The notes below the pieces were generated by a model that did not search any database, had not been told where the DNA came from, and saw nothing but the letters and a program-made list of their open reading frames with translations. Of a stretch of 17,038 nucleotides of DNA, positions 6,943-14,021 are shown one piece after another (the first letter of the stretch is position 1; each line of letters starts with the position of its first letter). The translations under genes were made by a program, and so were the position numbers. The DNA comes from Actinomycetes bacterium (GTDB taxonomy: Bacteria; Actinomycetota; Actinomycetes; Propionibacteriales; Propionibacteriaceae). Location of the stretch: positions 1-17,038 of the forward strand of contig JAEZHJ010000140.1 of the NCBI GenBank assembly GCA_023436925.1, written 5' to 3'.

Positions 6943-7017
6943 GCTGCCGCTCACCGTCCAGTCTCGTCCCGCCCCCTGCCCGTCGCCGCGGACCGGCTGC
7001 CGTGCCAGCATGGAACC

Positions 7018-7398
7018 ATGCTGCTTCGCTTCCTCGCCAGCGGTCTCGCCCTGGCCGTGGCGACCTGGCTACTGCCGGGAATCACTGTGGTCAATGCGCA
7101 GGCCGAGACCCAGGTGCTCACCCTGCTCGCGGTGGCGGCGATCTTCGGCGTGGTGAACAGCATCGTCAAGCCGCTGTTCCGGATCGTCACCGGACCGCTC
7201 GTCTTCCTCACCCTGGGGTTGTTCCTGCTGGTCATCAACGCCGTGCTGCTGATGCTGGTGTCATGGCTGGCCGGCGAGCTCGGCCTGGACTGGCACGTCG
7301 ACGACTGGGGCTCGGCCTTCCTCGGCGCCCTGATCGTGTCCGTGGTGAGCTTCCTGCTCAACGCCTTCCTCGGCAAGCGCGGGACGGACCACCGGTGA
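7018..7398 (+). CDS. YvlD-like four-TM membrane protein (phage holin family 4 / DUF360)
   Basis: A 126-residue integral membrane protein with four hydrophobic segments, about residues 2-22, 32-50, 58-84 and 98-118. The pattern FGVVNSIVKPLFRIVTGPL followed by FLTLGLFLLVINAVLLML is the hallmark of the PF04020 family (YvlD; 'mycobacterial 4 TMS phage holin'), small conserved membrane proteins of unclear role; the holin name does not imply a phage here. The ATG at 7018 has no good Shine-Dalgarno, so the transcript may be leaderless. Its stop overlaps the start of the phosphatase gene by 4 bp (GTGA), so the two are translationally coupled. It is divergent from the carbamoyltransferase gene across 138 bp. 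Confidence 0.88.
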   Translation: MLLRFLASGLALAVATWLLPGITVVNAQAETQVLTLLAVAAIFGVVNSIVKPLFRIVTGPLVFLTLGLFLLVINAVLLMLVSWLAGELGLDWHVDDWGSAFLGALIVSVVSFLLNAFLGKRGTDHR

Positions 7399-7874
7399 CC
7401 GCTGCGAACGTGATCTTCGTCTGCTGGGGCAATATCTGCCGCTCGCCGATGGCCGAAGTGGTCGCCCGGGAGTGGGCCGCCCGCAGCGGCGTGGACGCGG
7501 TCTTCACCAGCGCCGGCGTCAGCTCCGAGGAGGAGGGCAACCCGATGGACCCGCGCGCGGTCGCCGTCCTGCGTCGTGCCGGCTACCCGCTGGGAGTGCA
7601 CACCGCCCACCGGATCACCGCCGACGAGGTGCGGGGGGCCGCACTGGTGGTGGCGATGGAGGAGATCCACCTCGACCGGATCCGCCGGCTGGCACCCGAC
7701 GCGACGAACCTGCGGCTATTGACCGACTTCGACCCGGACGCCGAACCGGGCTCAGGGGTACCCGATCCCTGGTACGGCAGCGCCGCCGGCTTCGCCGACA
7801 CGCTGTCCTCGATCGAGGCCGCGATGCCCGAACTGCTCGAGCAGGTGCGGGAGTTCTCCACCCCGATCGGCTGA
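7395..7874 (+). CDS. Low-molecular-weight protein-tyrosine phosphatase
   Basis: A 159-residue cytoplasmic phosphatase of the LMW-PTP family. The phosphate loop C(X)5R-S is FVCWGNICRSP, with nucleophile Cys10 and Arg16; the general acid is Asp124 in VPDPWYG. The length is typical. Such enzymes dephosphorylate tyrosines on proteins (bacterial kinases, exopolysaccharide regulators) or act on small phosphoesters or arsenate; nothing here points to a particular substrate, and no tyrosine kinase or capsule gene is adjacent. Start is GTG at 7395, overlapping the stop of the small membrane protein gene by 4 bp, which argues for a two-gene operon. A hairpin follows the stop at once, separating it from mprA. 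Confidence 0.93.
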   Translation: MTAANVIFVCWGNICRSPMAEVVAREWAARSGVDAVFTSAGVSSEEEGNPMDPRAVAVLRRAGYPLGVHTAHRITADEVRGAALVVAMEEIHLDRIRRLAPDATNLRLLTDFDPDAEPGSGVPDPWYGSAAGFADTLSSIEAAMPELLEQVREFSTPIG

Positions 7875-7876
7875 TA

Positions 7877-7904
7877 CGGGCCGGGCTGGGCAGCGCCCGG
7901 CCCG
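7877..7904 (+). terminator. Hairpin between the phosphatase gene and mprA
   Basis: CGGGCCGGGC (7877-7886) and GCCCGGCCCG (7895-7904) form a perfect 10-bp stem with an 8-base loop, starting two bases after the phosphatase stop and ending 22 bases before the mprA ATG. There is no U-tract. It likely acts as terminator; it could instead be part of the mprA leader. Confidence 0.5.
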
Positions 7905-7926
7905 GTCAACATGGCAGTCTTGGGGT

Positions 7927-8622
7927 ATGCATATCCTTGTTGTGGACGACGACCAGGCGGTCCGCGACTCCTTGGCGCGCTCTCTTCACTACTCGGGGTA
8001 TGAGGTGACGACCGCCGTGGACGGTGTCGAGGCGCTGGCGAAGCTGTCCGCCATGCGACCCGACGCAGTGATTATGGATGTGATGATGCCGCGACTGGAT
8101 GGCCTGGAAACCACCCGTTCGCTTCGCTCCGGCGGCAACGATGTACCGATCCTCGTCCTGACCGCGCGTGACGCGGTCGGTGACCGGGTGGACGGTCTGG
8201 ACGCCGGGGCCGACGACTACATGGCCAAGCCCTTCTCGTTCGAGGAGTTGCTGGCGCGACTGCGGGCCCTGACCCGCCGCTCCGCCCGCCCGTCCAGCTC
8301 GGAGGAGCCGGGCTCGGAGCTGCTCGCCTTCGCCGACCTCTCCCTCGACCTGCAGACCAGGGAGGTGCAGCGCGGCGGACGCCGGATCAGCCTCACCCGC
8401 ACCGAGTTCGCGCTGCTGCAGACCTTCCTGGAGAACCCCCGCCGGGTGCTGGAGCGCAGCTGGCTGCTGAACGAGGTCTGGGGCTTCGACTTCCCGACCA
8501 CCGCCAACTCCCTCGAGGTCTACATCGGCTACCTGCGCCGCAAGACCGAGGGGGAGGGTGAGTCCCGCCTGATCCACACAGTGCGTGGCATCGGCTACGT
8601 GCTGCGCGAGACCCCACCGTGA
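7927..8622 (+). CDS. mprA: MprA-type response regulator (OmpR family)
   Basis: A 231-residue DNA-binding response regulator. The receiver domain (1-115) has the acidic pocket VVDDD (7-9), phosphoacceptor Asp51 in MDVMMPRLDG, Thr79 and Lys101 in AKPFSFEELLAR. The C-terminal winged helix (about 135-230) carries RRISLTRTEFALLQ, NEVWGFDFPTTAN and IHTVRGIGYVLRETPP, nearly identical to mycobacterial MprA, which controls envelope-stress genes including sigma factors. The ATG at 7927 is the only sensible start; its Shine-Dalgarno is poor (GGGG directly before the ATG). The stop overlaps the mprB start by 4 bp. Family call is firm; the mprA name is by resemblance, and the regulon in this organism is unknown. 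Confidence 0.94.
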   Translation: MHILVVDDDQAVRDSLARSLHYSGYEVTTAVDGVEALAKLSAMRPDAVIMDVMMPRLDGLETTRSLRSGGNDVPILVLTARDAVGDRVDGLDAGADDYMAKPFSFEELLARLRALTRRSARPSSSEEPGSELLAFADLSLDLQTREVQRGGRRISLTRTEFALLQTFLENPRRVLERSWLLNEVWGFDFPTTANSLEVYIGYLRRKTEGEGESRLIHTVRGIGYVLRETPP

Positions 8623-10064
8623 CCCGCTGGCTCCGCTCACTACTCTCGGTCACCAACCGGCCGCTTCACGACCGGCTCGCCTTCCTCGTCTCGGCGGCCG
8701 TCGCCGGGGCGGTGGCGATCACGGGCGTGGCCGCGTACATCATCACGAACCTCGCCATCTACGACCAGCTCGACCAGGAGCTGATCGAGGTCGCCGCGGT
8801 CACCAGTGACTGGATCGCCAGCGACATCGAGGGCATGGGCGGACTCAACCAGGACGCCCTGCAGACCGCGAACGTGACCCTGCTCGTGGTGAGCTCCGAC
8901 CACCGGACCCAGCGTCCGCCGGGCAGCAACGGCGAACTGCTGGTGACCACCGCCAAGGAGATCGCGGTGGCCCGCACCCAGACCGGGTCGTCGGCGCGCT
9001 CCGGCGTCGACACCGCCGGGGAGCCGTACCGGATCGTCGCCGTGCCGGTCTCCGACGGGATCCACAACTACGCGCTGGTGCTCGGCCGTCCGCTCGGCCC
9101 GACGAACCAGATCCTGCGCATCCTCGCCTTCTCGCTGATGACCTTCGGCCTGGCGGCCGCCCTGGTCGCCGGCGCCACCGGCTGGGTGATCGCCCGGTCC
9201 GGCCTGGAACCGATCCAGCGGCTCACCGACGCCGTCACCCGGGTCACCGAGACCGACGTGCTCGCCCCGCTCGAGCTGGGCGGGATGGACGAGCTCACCG
9301 ACCTGTCGCGCTCCTTCAACGCGATGATGCGCAACCTGGCCAACTCCCGGGAGCGGCAGCGCCGGCTGATCGCCGACGCCGGCCACGAGCTGCGCACCCC
9401 GCTCACCTCGCTGCGTACCAATGTCGAGCTGCTGGTCGCCGACGAGCGGCAGGGGATGTTGCCGCCCGGCGCCCGCGGCGAGATCCTGCGTGATATCGCC
9501 GCCCAGCTGGGCGAGTTCACCACGCTGATCGGCGACCTCGTCCACCTCTCCAGGGAGGACACGGTCGCTCCGGCCCCGGAGCCGATCGACCTGCGCGACG
9601 TCGTGGAACACGCGGTCGCCCGGGCGAAGCGGCGCGGCCCCGGGCTGAACTTCGACGTCCGGCTCGACCCGCTGTACCTGGTCGGGGAGCCGGAGAGCCT
9701 GGAGCGCGCCGTCACGAACCTGCTCGACAACGCGGTGAAGTTCTCCCCGCCCGGGGGCACTATCGAGGTCCACCTGGAGGGCGACCGGCTGCGGATCGCC
9801 GACCAGGGCCCGGGCATCAACGAGGAGGACCTGCCGCACGTCTTCGACCGCTTCTACCGTGCCTCGACCGCGCGGACGACGCCCGGCTCCGGCCTGGGGC
9901 TGTCGATCGTGGCGCAGACGATCAAGTCGCACGGCGGCTGGGTGAAGGCCGGGGTCGCCCCGGGCGGCGGAGCCGAGTTCACCATCCGGCTGCCCGGCAC
10001 CAGCGTCGCGCCGCAGTCGCCCGCCGAGCAGACCACCGGCGACCTGCCGCGGGTAGCCGACTAG
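8619..10064 (+). CDS. mprB: MprB-type sensor histidine kinase
   Basis: A 481-residue membrane sensor kinase, partner of the preceding regulator. Order: TM1 about 20-45, an extracytoplasmic sensor domain about 46-163, TM2 about 164-190, HAMP to about 242, dimerisation domain with phosphoacceptor His256 in ADAGHELRTPLTSLRTN, then the ATPase domain with N box NLLDNAVKF (367-375), G1 DQGPGI, F box FDRFYR and G2 GSGLGLSI. The final 25 residues are a Pro/Thr/Gln tail. In mycobacteria MprB senses envelope stress through its extracytoplasmic domain and DnaK; the sensor domain here is shorter on recognisable motifs, so the signal is inferred. The GTG start at 8619 overlaps the mprA stop (GTGA), indicating coupled translation. 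Confidence 0.94.
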   Translation: MTRWLRSLLSVTNRPLHDRLAFLVSAAVAGAVAITGVAAYIITNLAIYDQLDQELIEVAAVTSDWIASDIEGMGGLNQDALQTANVTLLVVSSDHRTQRPPGSNGELLVTTAKEIAVARTQTGSSARSGVDTAGEPYRIVAVPVSDGIHNYALVLGRPLGPTNQILRILAFSLMTFGLAAALVAGATGWVIARSGLEPIQRLTDAVTRVTETDVLAPLELGGMDELTDLSRSFNAMMRNLANSRERQRRLIADAGHELRTPLTSLRTNVELLVADERQGMLPPGARGEILRDIAAQLGEFTTLIGDLVHLSREDTVAPAPEPIDLRDVVEHAVARAKRRGPGLNFDVRLDPLYLVGEPESLERAVTNLLDNAVKFSPPGGTIEVHLEGDRLRIADQGPGINEEDLPHVFDRFYRASTARTTPGSGLGLSIVAQTIKSHGGWVKAGVAPGGGAEFTIRLPGTSVAPQSPAEQTTGDLPRVAD

Positions 10065-10072
10065 GACCTGCC

Positions 10073-10088
10073 GCCGGCTCGGGCCGGC
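10073..10088. terminator. Short hairpin between convergent mprB and DUF3152 genes
   Basis: GCCGGC (10073-10078) and GCCGGC (10083-10088) form a 6-bp stem with loop TCGG in the 25-bp gap between the two stop codons. No U-tract on either side. A weak bidirectional terminator candidate. Confidence 0.3.
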
Positions 10089-10089
10089 C

Positions 10090-10884
10090 TCAGCTGAACA
10101 CCCACGGGTTGGGAGTGCAGCCCTTCAGGTCACCGGTCTGCGAGGCCATCACGGGAGCCGGCCGGCCGGCCTTCTTGCAGGAGGCCTTGTCCTCGCCCAG
10201 GAACCTGCCGACCGCGTTGTTGACCAGGTAGCGCCGGAACCCGGTGACGTCCTCGCCGTAGCTGGCCGCGGGACTCTTCCAGCCGGCCGCGCCGAGTACG
10301 ACCTTCTTGCCGCGGACGCACACGAACGCGTCCTTGCCGCACTTGGCGTCGGCGACCTGCGGGTCGCTGACGAAGACGGTGAAGTCGGCCTTGGCGGCGT
10401 CCTTCACCAGCGCGAACCGGACGGTGCCGCTGCCCGCCCAGCTGCGCGGGTCGTTGAGGACGTCGGCGACCTGGCCGGCCACCTCATCGGCGTCCAGCCC
10501 GGTCGAGGACTGGACCTTCACGATGAACCGGTACTGCTTGCCGGTGCCGCTGACCGGCTTGCGGGCCACCTTCGAGGTCGTGAACTTGCCCGCGGCCTTG
10601 GTGGGCTTCGCGCTCGGCTTGGGGGTCGTGGACGGCTTCCCGCCGGGCTTGGCCGACCCGCTCGGGGTCGGCGACGGCGACGCCGATGACTTCGTGGCGG
10701 TCGGCTTGGCCGCCGGTGGCGTGACGCTGCCGGTCGGCACACCAGCCCGCACCACGGGCTCGGCGAGCGCCTCGGCCCACACACCCACGCCCACCAGCAG
10801 GGCCAGCCCGGTCACCAGGCCGACGACCAGCCGGGGGCTGAGCCACCGGGACGAACGGGGATCTGGACGTGACGACGGACTCAC
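10090..10884 (-). CDS. DUF3152 protein with degenerate zinc-protease motif
   Basis: A 264-residue exported protein: basic N-terminus, one hydrophobic segment (about 18-38, signal anchor or signal peptide), a Pro/Ser/Lys/Thr linker (about 50-110) and a C-terminal domain. YRFIVKVQSSTGLDADEV, LNDPRSWAGSGTVRF, DFTVFVSDP and the end GRPAPVMASQTGDLKGCTPNPW match the actinobacterial DUF3152 pattern, which usually has a metzincin-like HExGHxLGxxH. Here the equivalent is NAVGRFLGEDK (residues 223-233): both zinc His and the catalytic Glu of HExxH and the third His are replaced, while the structural Gly226, Leu229 and Gly230 remain. So it is probably a catalytically dead member. Start is GTG at 10884, with GGGTGG four bases before. 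It follows lutC on the same strand at 47 bp. Confidence 0.85.
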   Translation of the reverse strand: MSPSSRPDPRSSRWLSPRLVVGLVTGLALLVGVGVWAEALAEPVVRAGVPTGSVTPPAAKPTATKSSASPSPTPSGSAKPGGKPSTTPKPSAKPTKAAGKFTTSKVARKPVSGTGKQYRFIVKVQSSTGLDADEVAGQVADVLNDPRSWAGSGTVRFALVKDAAKADFTVFVSDPQVADAKCGKDAFVCVRGKKVVLGAAGWKSPAASYGEDVTGFRRYLVNNAVGRFLGEDKASCKKAGRPAPVMASQTGDLKGCTPNPWVFS

Positions 10885-10931
10885 CGTGCCACCCTAACCA
10901 GCAACCCCGGCGCCCCGGCGGACCGCCACGG

Positions 10932-11582
10932 CTACTCGGCCAGGACCACCAGCAGGGTCCGCGGCCCGTGCACTCCCTCGACCCGGTTGAGCTCGATGTC
11001 GGAGGTCGCCGAGCCACCGCTGATCCAGGTCAGCGGACGGCCCTGTCCGATCGAGGCGGCCAGCCGTCCGACCGCCTCGGGGACGTCGGAGACCACCTGG
11101 TCGGCCCGGACCACGCAGAGGTGCAGGTCGGGCACCAGCGACAGCGCCCGGCGCCCCTGGTCGGGGCCGTGGTCGAGCACGATCGTCCCGGTCTCGGCGA
11201 TGCTCACCACCGATGCGGTCAGCACCCCCTCGATGGCGTTGAGCTCCTGGTGGGTCAGCGGCGGGTCGTCCTCGCGGACGACTGCCCCGGCCGCCTCGAC
11301 CGCCTGCCGCCAGGCCGGGTCCACCCCGGCCGGGACGACCATCGAGCCGACCCCCTTCTCGCTCACCAGCGCGGTGATCGCGGCCGGCACCTCGGCGGCG
11401 GGAACCCGCCGCACGACCGCCTTGTAGTCGTCCACCATCTCGACGAAGCGCTCCAGGATGTCGGGCATCCCGGTCGGGCGTCCGTACTCCCACGGGATCG
11501 GGACGTCCAGCGCCGGGTCCGGCTGGACGACGTCGGACAGGGCCTCGCGGATCCGGCCCAGGATCACCTCACGTGCACTCAC
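10932..11582 (-). CDS. lutC: Lactate utilisation protein C (LUD domain)
   Basis: A 216-residue LUD-domain (YkgG/LutC) protein, third gene of the LutABC complex that oxidises L-lactate to pyruvate in the cytoplasm. The signature is ASVVSIAETGTIVLDHGPDQGRR (spanning about residues 124-146, within the C-terminal half) followed by LSLVPDLHLCVV and WISGGSATSDIE, shared with the LUD part of LutB. The GTG start at 11582 overlaps the lutB stop (GTGA, 4 bp), so translation is coupled. Length is normal. Its exact biochemical role in the complex is not settled for the family. Expression is expected to follow the lutA promoter and the divergent GntR regulator. Confidence 0.93.
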   Translation of the reverse strand: MSAREVILGRIREALSDVVQPDPALDVPIPWEYGRPTGMPDILERFVEMVDDYKAVVRRVPAAEVPAAITALVSEKGVGSMVVPAGVDPAWRQAVEAAGAVVREDDPPLTHQELNAIEGVLTASVVSIAETGTIVLDHGPDQGRRALSLVPDLHLCVVRADQVVSDVPEAVGRLAASIGQGRPLTWISGGSATSDIELNRVEGVHGPRTLLVVLAE

Positions 11583-13075
11583 TTCGAGCCCTCCTGCCCG
11601 CGATTCTTCTTCCACCAGGCGCGGAAGGTCTCCTTCTCCGGCATCTTCATGTCGCGCGCCCGCGTCCACAGCGACGCCGGCCACGGCAACGGTCCCAGGT
11701 GGGTCGTCTTGGGCAGGACCCTGGCGAAGACCTGGGAGAGCCCTTCGACGGCCTCCAGCCGGCCGGCCTTGCCGAAGGCCCACTTGGCGCCGGACATCAC
11801 CATCGGCTCGATGTGGGGCCGCGCCTCGTGGCGCTTCTTCTCGGCCACCTTGTGGCGCATGTGCACCAGCAGGTCGGGCAGCGGGATCTGGACCGGGCAG
11901 ACGTCGGCGCAGGCGCCGCACAGGCTGGACGCGAACGGCAGCGACTTGTCGACGTCGGACTCGATGCCGCGCAGCATGGGGGTGAGCACGGCCCCGATCG
12001 GACCGGGGTAGACCGAGCCGTAGGCGTGGCCGCCGACCCGCTCGTAGACCGGGCAGATGTTCATGCACGCCGAACACCGGATGCAGCGCAGCGCGGAGCG
12101 TCCGATCGGGTCGGACAGCACCCGGGTGCGGCCGTTGTCGATCAGCACCACGTGGACGGTCTGCGGGCCGTCGCCCGGGGTCACGCCGGTCCACATCGAG
12201 GTGTACGGGTTCATCCGCTCACCGGTGGAGGAACGCGGCAGCAGCCGCATGAAGACCTCGAGGTCGGCGAAGGTGGGCAGCACCTTCTCGATCCCGACCA
12301 CGCTGATCAGCGTCTCGGGCAGGGTGAGGCACATCCGTCCATTGCCCTCGGACTCCACCACGCACAGCGTGCCGGTCTCGGCGATCGCGAAGTTGCCTCC
12401 GGAGATGCCGACCTTGGCGCGCAGGAACTTCTCGCGCAGGTGGGTCCGGGCGGCGGCGGCGAGCACCGGCGGGTCGTTGGAGAGGTCGTCGGGGGCGGGG
12501 GTGCCGTACAGGTGCATCTCCCGCAGGAAGATGTCGCGCACCTCGGAGCGGTTGCGGTGGATCGCCGGGACGAGGATGTGCGAGGGACGGTCGTGGCCCA
12601 GCTGGACGATCAGCTCGGCCAGGTCGGTCTCCCAGGCGGCGATCCCGGCCTCTTCCAGCGCCTCGTTCATGTCGATTTCCTGGGTGGCCATCGACTTGAC
12701 CTTGACCACCTCGTCGACGCCGGTGGCCTTGACCAGCCCGACGATGATCCGGTTGGCCTCCTCGGCGTCCCGCGCCCAGTGGACGGTGGCGCCGTTGGCG
12801 GTCAGGTTCTTCTCCAGCTCGACCAGGTAGCGGTCCATGTGCCGCCCCATCCGGTCCTTGATGGCGGCGCCGGCAGCGCGCAACTCCTCCCACTCGGCGA
12901 CCTCCGAGGCGCGCAGCACGCGCTTGTTGCGGATCGTCCGGGTGGCGTTGGCGAGGTTGCGCCGCAGCTGGGTGTTCTCCAGCTGGACCTTGGCGTTCTT
13001 GGGGAAGGACGGCATCCCGATGAAGGTGCCGGGAGGAGGCGCCGGGGTGCGGCGCTGGGAGTCGGTTGCAGTCAC
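11579..13075 (-). CDS. lutB: Lactate utilisation iron-sulfur protein B
   Basis: A 498-residue LutB/YkgF-type protein. The N-terminal LUD domain includes VKSMATQEIDMNEALE (about 126-141) and KVGISGGNFAIAETGTL (221-237). The ferredoxin-like part has two cysteine clusters: CIRCSACMNICPVYE (Cys331, 334, 337, 341) and CGACADVCP (Cys386, 389, 393), which bind Fe-S clusters for electron transfer during lactate oxidation. A C-terminal tail of about 100 residues carries KWAFGKAGRLE and WPASLWTRARDM typical of the family. The GTG at 13075 overlaps the lutA stop by 4 bp, and its own stop overlaps lutC by 4 bp. No membrane segment, so the complex is cytoplasmic. It must pass electrons to a partner not encoded here. 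Confidence 0.95.
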   Translation of the reverse strand: MTATDSQRRTPAPPPGTFIGMPSFPKNAKVQLENTQLRRNLANATRTIRNKRVLRASEVAEWEELRAAGAAIKDRMGRHMDRYLVELEKNLTANGATVHWARDAEEANRIIVGLVKATGVDEVVKVKSMATQEIDMNEALEEAGIAAWETDLAELIVQLGHDRPSHILVPAIHRNRSEVRDIFLREMHLYGTPAPDDLSNDPPVLAAAARTHLREKFLRAKVGISGGNFAIAETGTLCVVESEGNGRMCLTLPETLISVVGIEKVLPTFADLEVFMRLLPRSSTGERMNPYTSMWTGVTPGDGPQTVHVVLIDNGRTRVLSDPIGRSALRCIRCSACMNICPVYERVGGHAYGSVYPGPIGAVLTPMLRGIESDVDKSLPFASSLCGACADVCPVQIPLPDLLVHMRHKVAEKKRHEARPHIEPMVMSGAKWAFGKAGRLEAVEGLSQVFARVLPKTTHLGPLPWPASLWTRARDMKMPEKETFRAWWKKNRGQEGSK

Positions 13076-13833
13076 CGCAGGGCTCCTTCGGTCTGGGCGA
13101 GGATCTCGGCCAGGTGGATCGGCTTTACCCCCGCGTTCTGGCGGTGAAGCAGTCCGCCGATGTGCATCAGGCACGAGTTGTCGCCGGTGACCAGGTACTC
13201 CGCGCCGGAGTCGATGACATTGCGGGCCTTGTCGGCGCCCATCGCCACCGAGACGTCGGGGTTCTTGATCGAGAACGTCCCGCCGAAGCCGCAGCACTGG
13301 TCGGAGTCGTTCAGCTCGAGCACCTGGATGCCCTTCACCGCACGCAGCAGCTGCATCGGACGGTCGCCGACCTTGGCGACCCGGACGGAGTGGCAGGTGG
13401 GGTGGTACACCACGCGGTGCGGGAAGTAGCCGCCGACGTCGGTGACGCCCAGCACGTCGACCAGGAACTCGCTGAAGTCGTAGGTCTTGGTGACGATCGC
13501 GTCCACCCGCTCGATCAGCCGCTCATCGCCGGCGTGGCGGGCGAGCATCGGGTGCTGGTGGCGCACCGAGCCGGTGCAGGAGCCGGACGGGGCGACGATG
13601 TAGTCGTAGCCCTCGAAGGCGTCCAGGTAGGCCCGCACCGCCGGTAGCGCGGCGTCGTAATAGCCGGTGTTGGTGAACATCTGGCCACAGCAGGTCTGCT
13701 CCATCGGGAACTCGACGGTGCAGCCCAGCCGCTCCAGGACCGCCACGACAGCCTTTGGCGTCTCGGCGAACATCATGTCGTTGACGCAGGTCGCGAATAG
13801 CGCAACCCGTGGGCCGTTGGCAGAGTCGCTCAC
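13072..13833 (-). CDS. lutA: Lactate utilisation iron-sulfur protein A (CCG domain)
   Basis: A 253-residue LutA/YkgE-type protein with two cysteine-rich CCG domains: QTCCGQMFTNTG (CCG at 48-50) with GSC (84-86), and DQCCGFGGTFSIK (CCG at 180-182) with HPTCH (144-148). Such domains bind non-cubane Fe-S clusters as in heterodisulfide reductase and glycolate oxidase GlcF. With LutB and LutC it oxidises L-lactate. I chose GTG at 13833, five bases after GAAGGGGG; the GTG two codons upstream at 13839 directly abuts that site and is too close. First gene of a three-gene operon with 4-bp overlaps, about 70 bases downstream of a good promoter and FadR-type operator in the divergent region. Confidence 0.95.
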   Translation of the reverse strand: MSDSANGPRVALFATCVNDMMFAETPKAVVAVLERLGCTVEFPMEQTCCGQMFTNTGYYDAALPAVRAYLDAFEGYDYIVAPSGSCTGSVRHQHPMLARHAGDERLIERVDAIVTKTYDFSEFLVDVLGVTDVGGYFPHRVVYHPTCHSVRVAKVGDRPMQLLRAVKGIQVLELNDSDQCCGFGGTFSIKNPDVSVAMGADKARNVIDSGAEYLVTGDNSCLMHIGGLLHRQNAGVKPIHLAEILAQTEGALR

Positions 13834-13838
13834 GCGCA

Positions 13839-13846
13839 CCCCCTTC
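13839..13846 (-). promoter_or_regulatory. Ribosome binding site that decides the lutA start
   Basis: Minus-strand GAAGGGGG is five bases (TGCGC) before the GTG at 13833 and leaves no room for the alternative GTG at 13839. Confidence 0.6.
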
Positions 13847-13890
13847 CGGGAACCCGGCCACCGCCTCGTTGTGGTGAACCGATGGTCGTT

Positions 13891-13901
13891 TGGTCAGACC
13901 A
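13891..13901. promoter_or_regulatory. FadR/LldR-type operator palindrome
   Basis: TGGTCAGACCA is a perfect 5+1+5 palindrome and fits the FadR-subfamily GntR consensus TNGTNNNACNA, which is also the LldR site of Corynebacterium glutamicum. It lies at about +2 to +12 of the predicted lutA transcript, between lutA and a divergent FadR-type regulator gene. A further TGGTC half-site occurs at 13883-13887. Binding by the neighbouring regulator is inferred. Confidence 0.7.
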
Positions 13902-13909
13902 TATGTGGG

Positions 13910-13938
13910 ACCGTAGGTGCCGCCGGCGCCGGCGTCAA
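13910..13938 (-). promoter_or_regulatory. Promoter of lutABC
   Basis: Minus strand: -35 TTGACG (13938-13933), 17-base spacer, -10 TACGGT (13915-13910). This is close to the main vegetative sigma factor consensus of actinobacteria. Expected start near 13903, immediately beside the palindrome, leaving a leader of about 70 bases. Confidence 0.7.
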
Positions 13939-14021
13939 GCGGTTTTGATTTATGCGCAATCACCGTCGCATTACTTCGGGCTTTGCGACACGACGCGGCC
14001 CCCGGAGGGCAGAATGGCGAC

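Noticed and set aside
6880..7011. N-terminal extension of the carbamoyltransferase to 375 residues
   Set aside because: The Shine-Dalgarno AAAGGG and the family-typical N-terminus both support GTG at 6879.
6880..7017. ArgR operator upstream of the carbamoyltransferase gene
   Set aside because: No TGCAT/ATGCA-like palindrome is present; only a GC-rich hairpin was found.
7018..7398. Prophage holin or remnant prophage
   Set aside because: The 'phage holin' family name is historical; no phage genes, integrase or attachment site are nearby and the protein fits the chromosomal YvlD family.
8640..9932. A 430-codon minus-strand frame opposite mprB
   Set aside because: Antisense shadow of a histidine kinase with all kinase boxes in order.
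11573..13147. A 524-codon plus-strand frame opposite lutB
   Set aside because: Antisense shadow: rich in His, Gln, Gly and Asp with no motif; lutB with its Fe-S clusters is clearly the real gene.
13945..13974. Promoter for the divergent GntR regulator (TTGATT with a CATTAC box)
   Set aside because: The -35 looks fair but no acceptable -10 lies at 16-18 bases, so it was not called.
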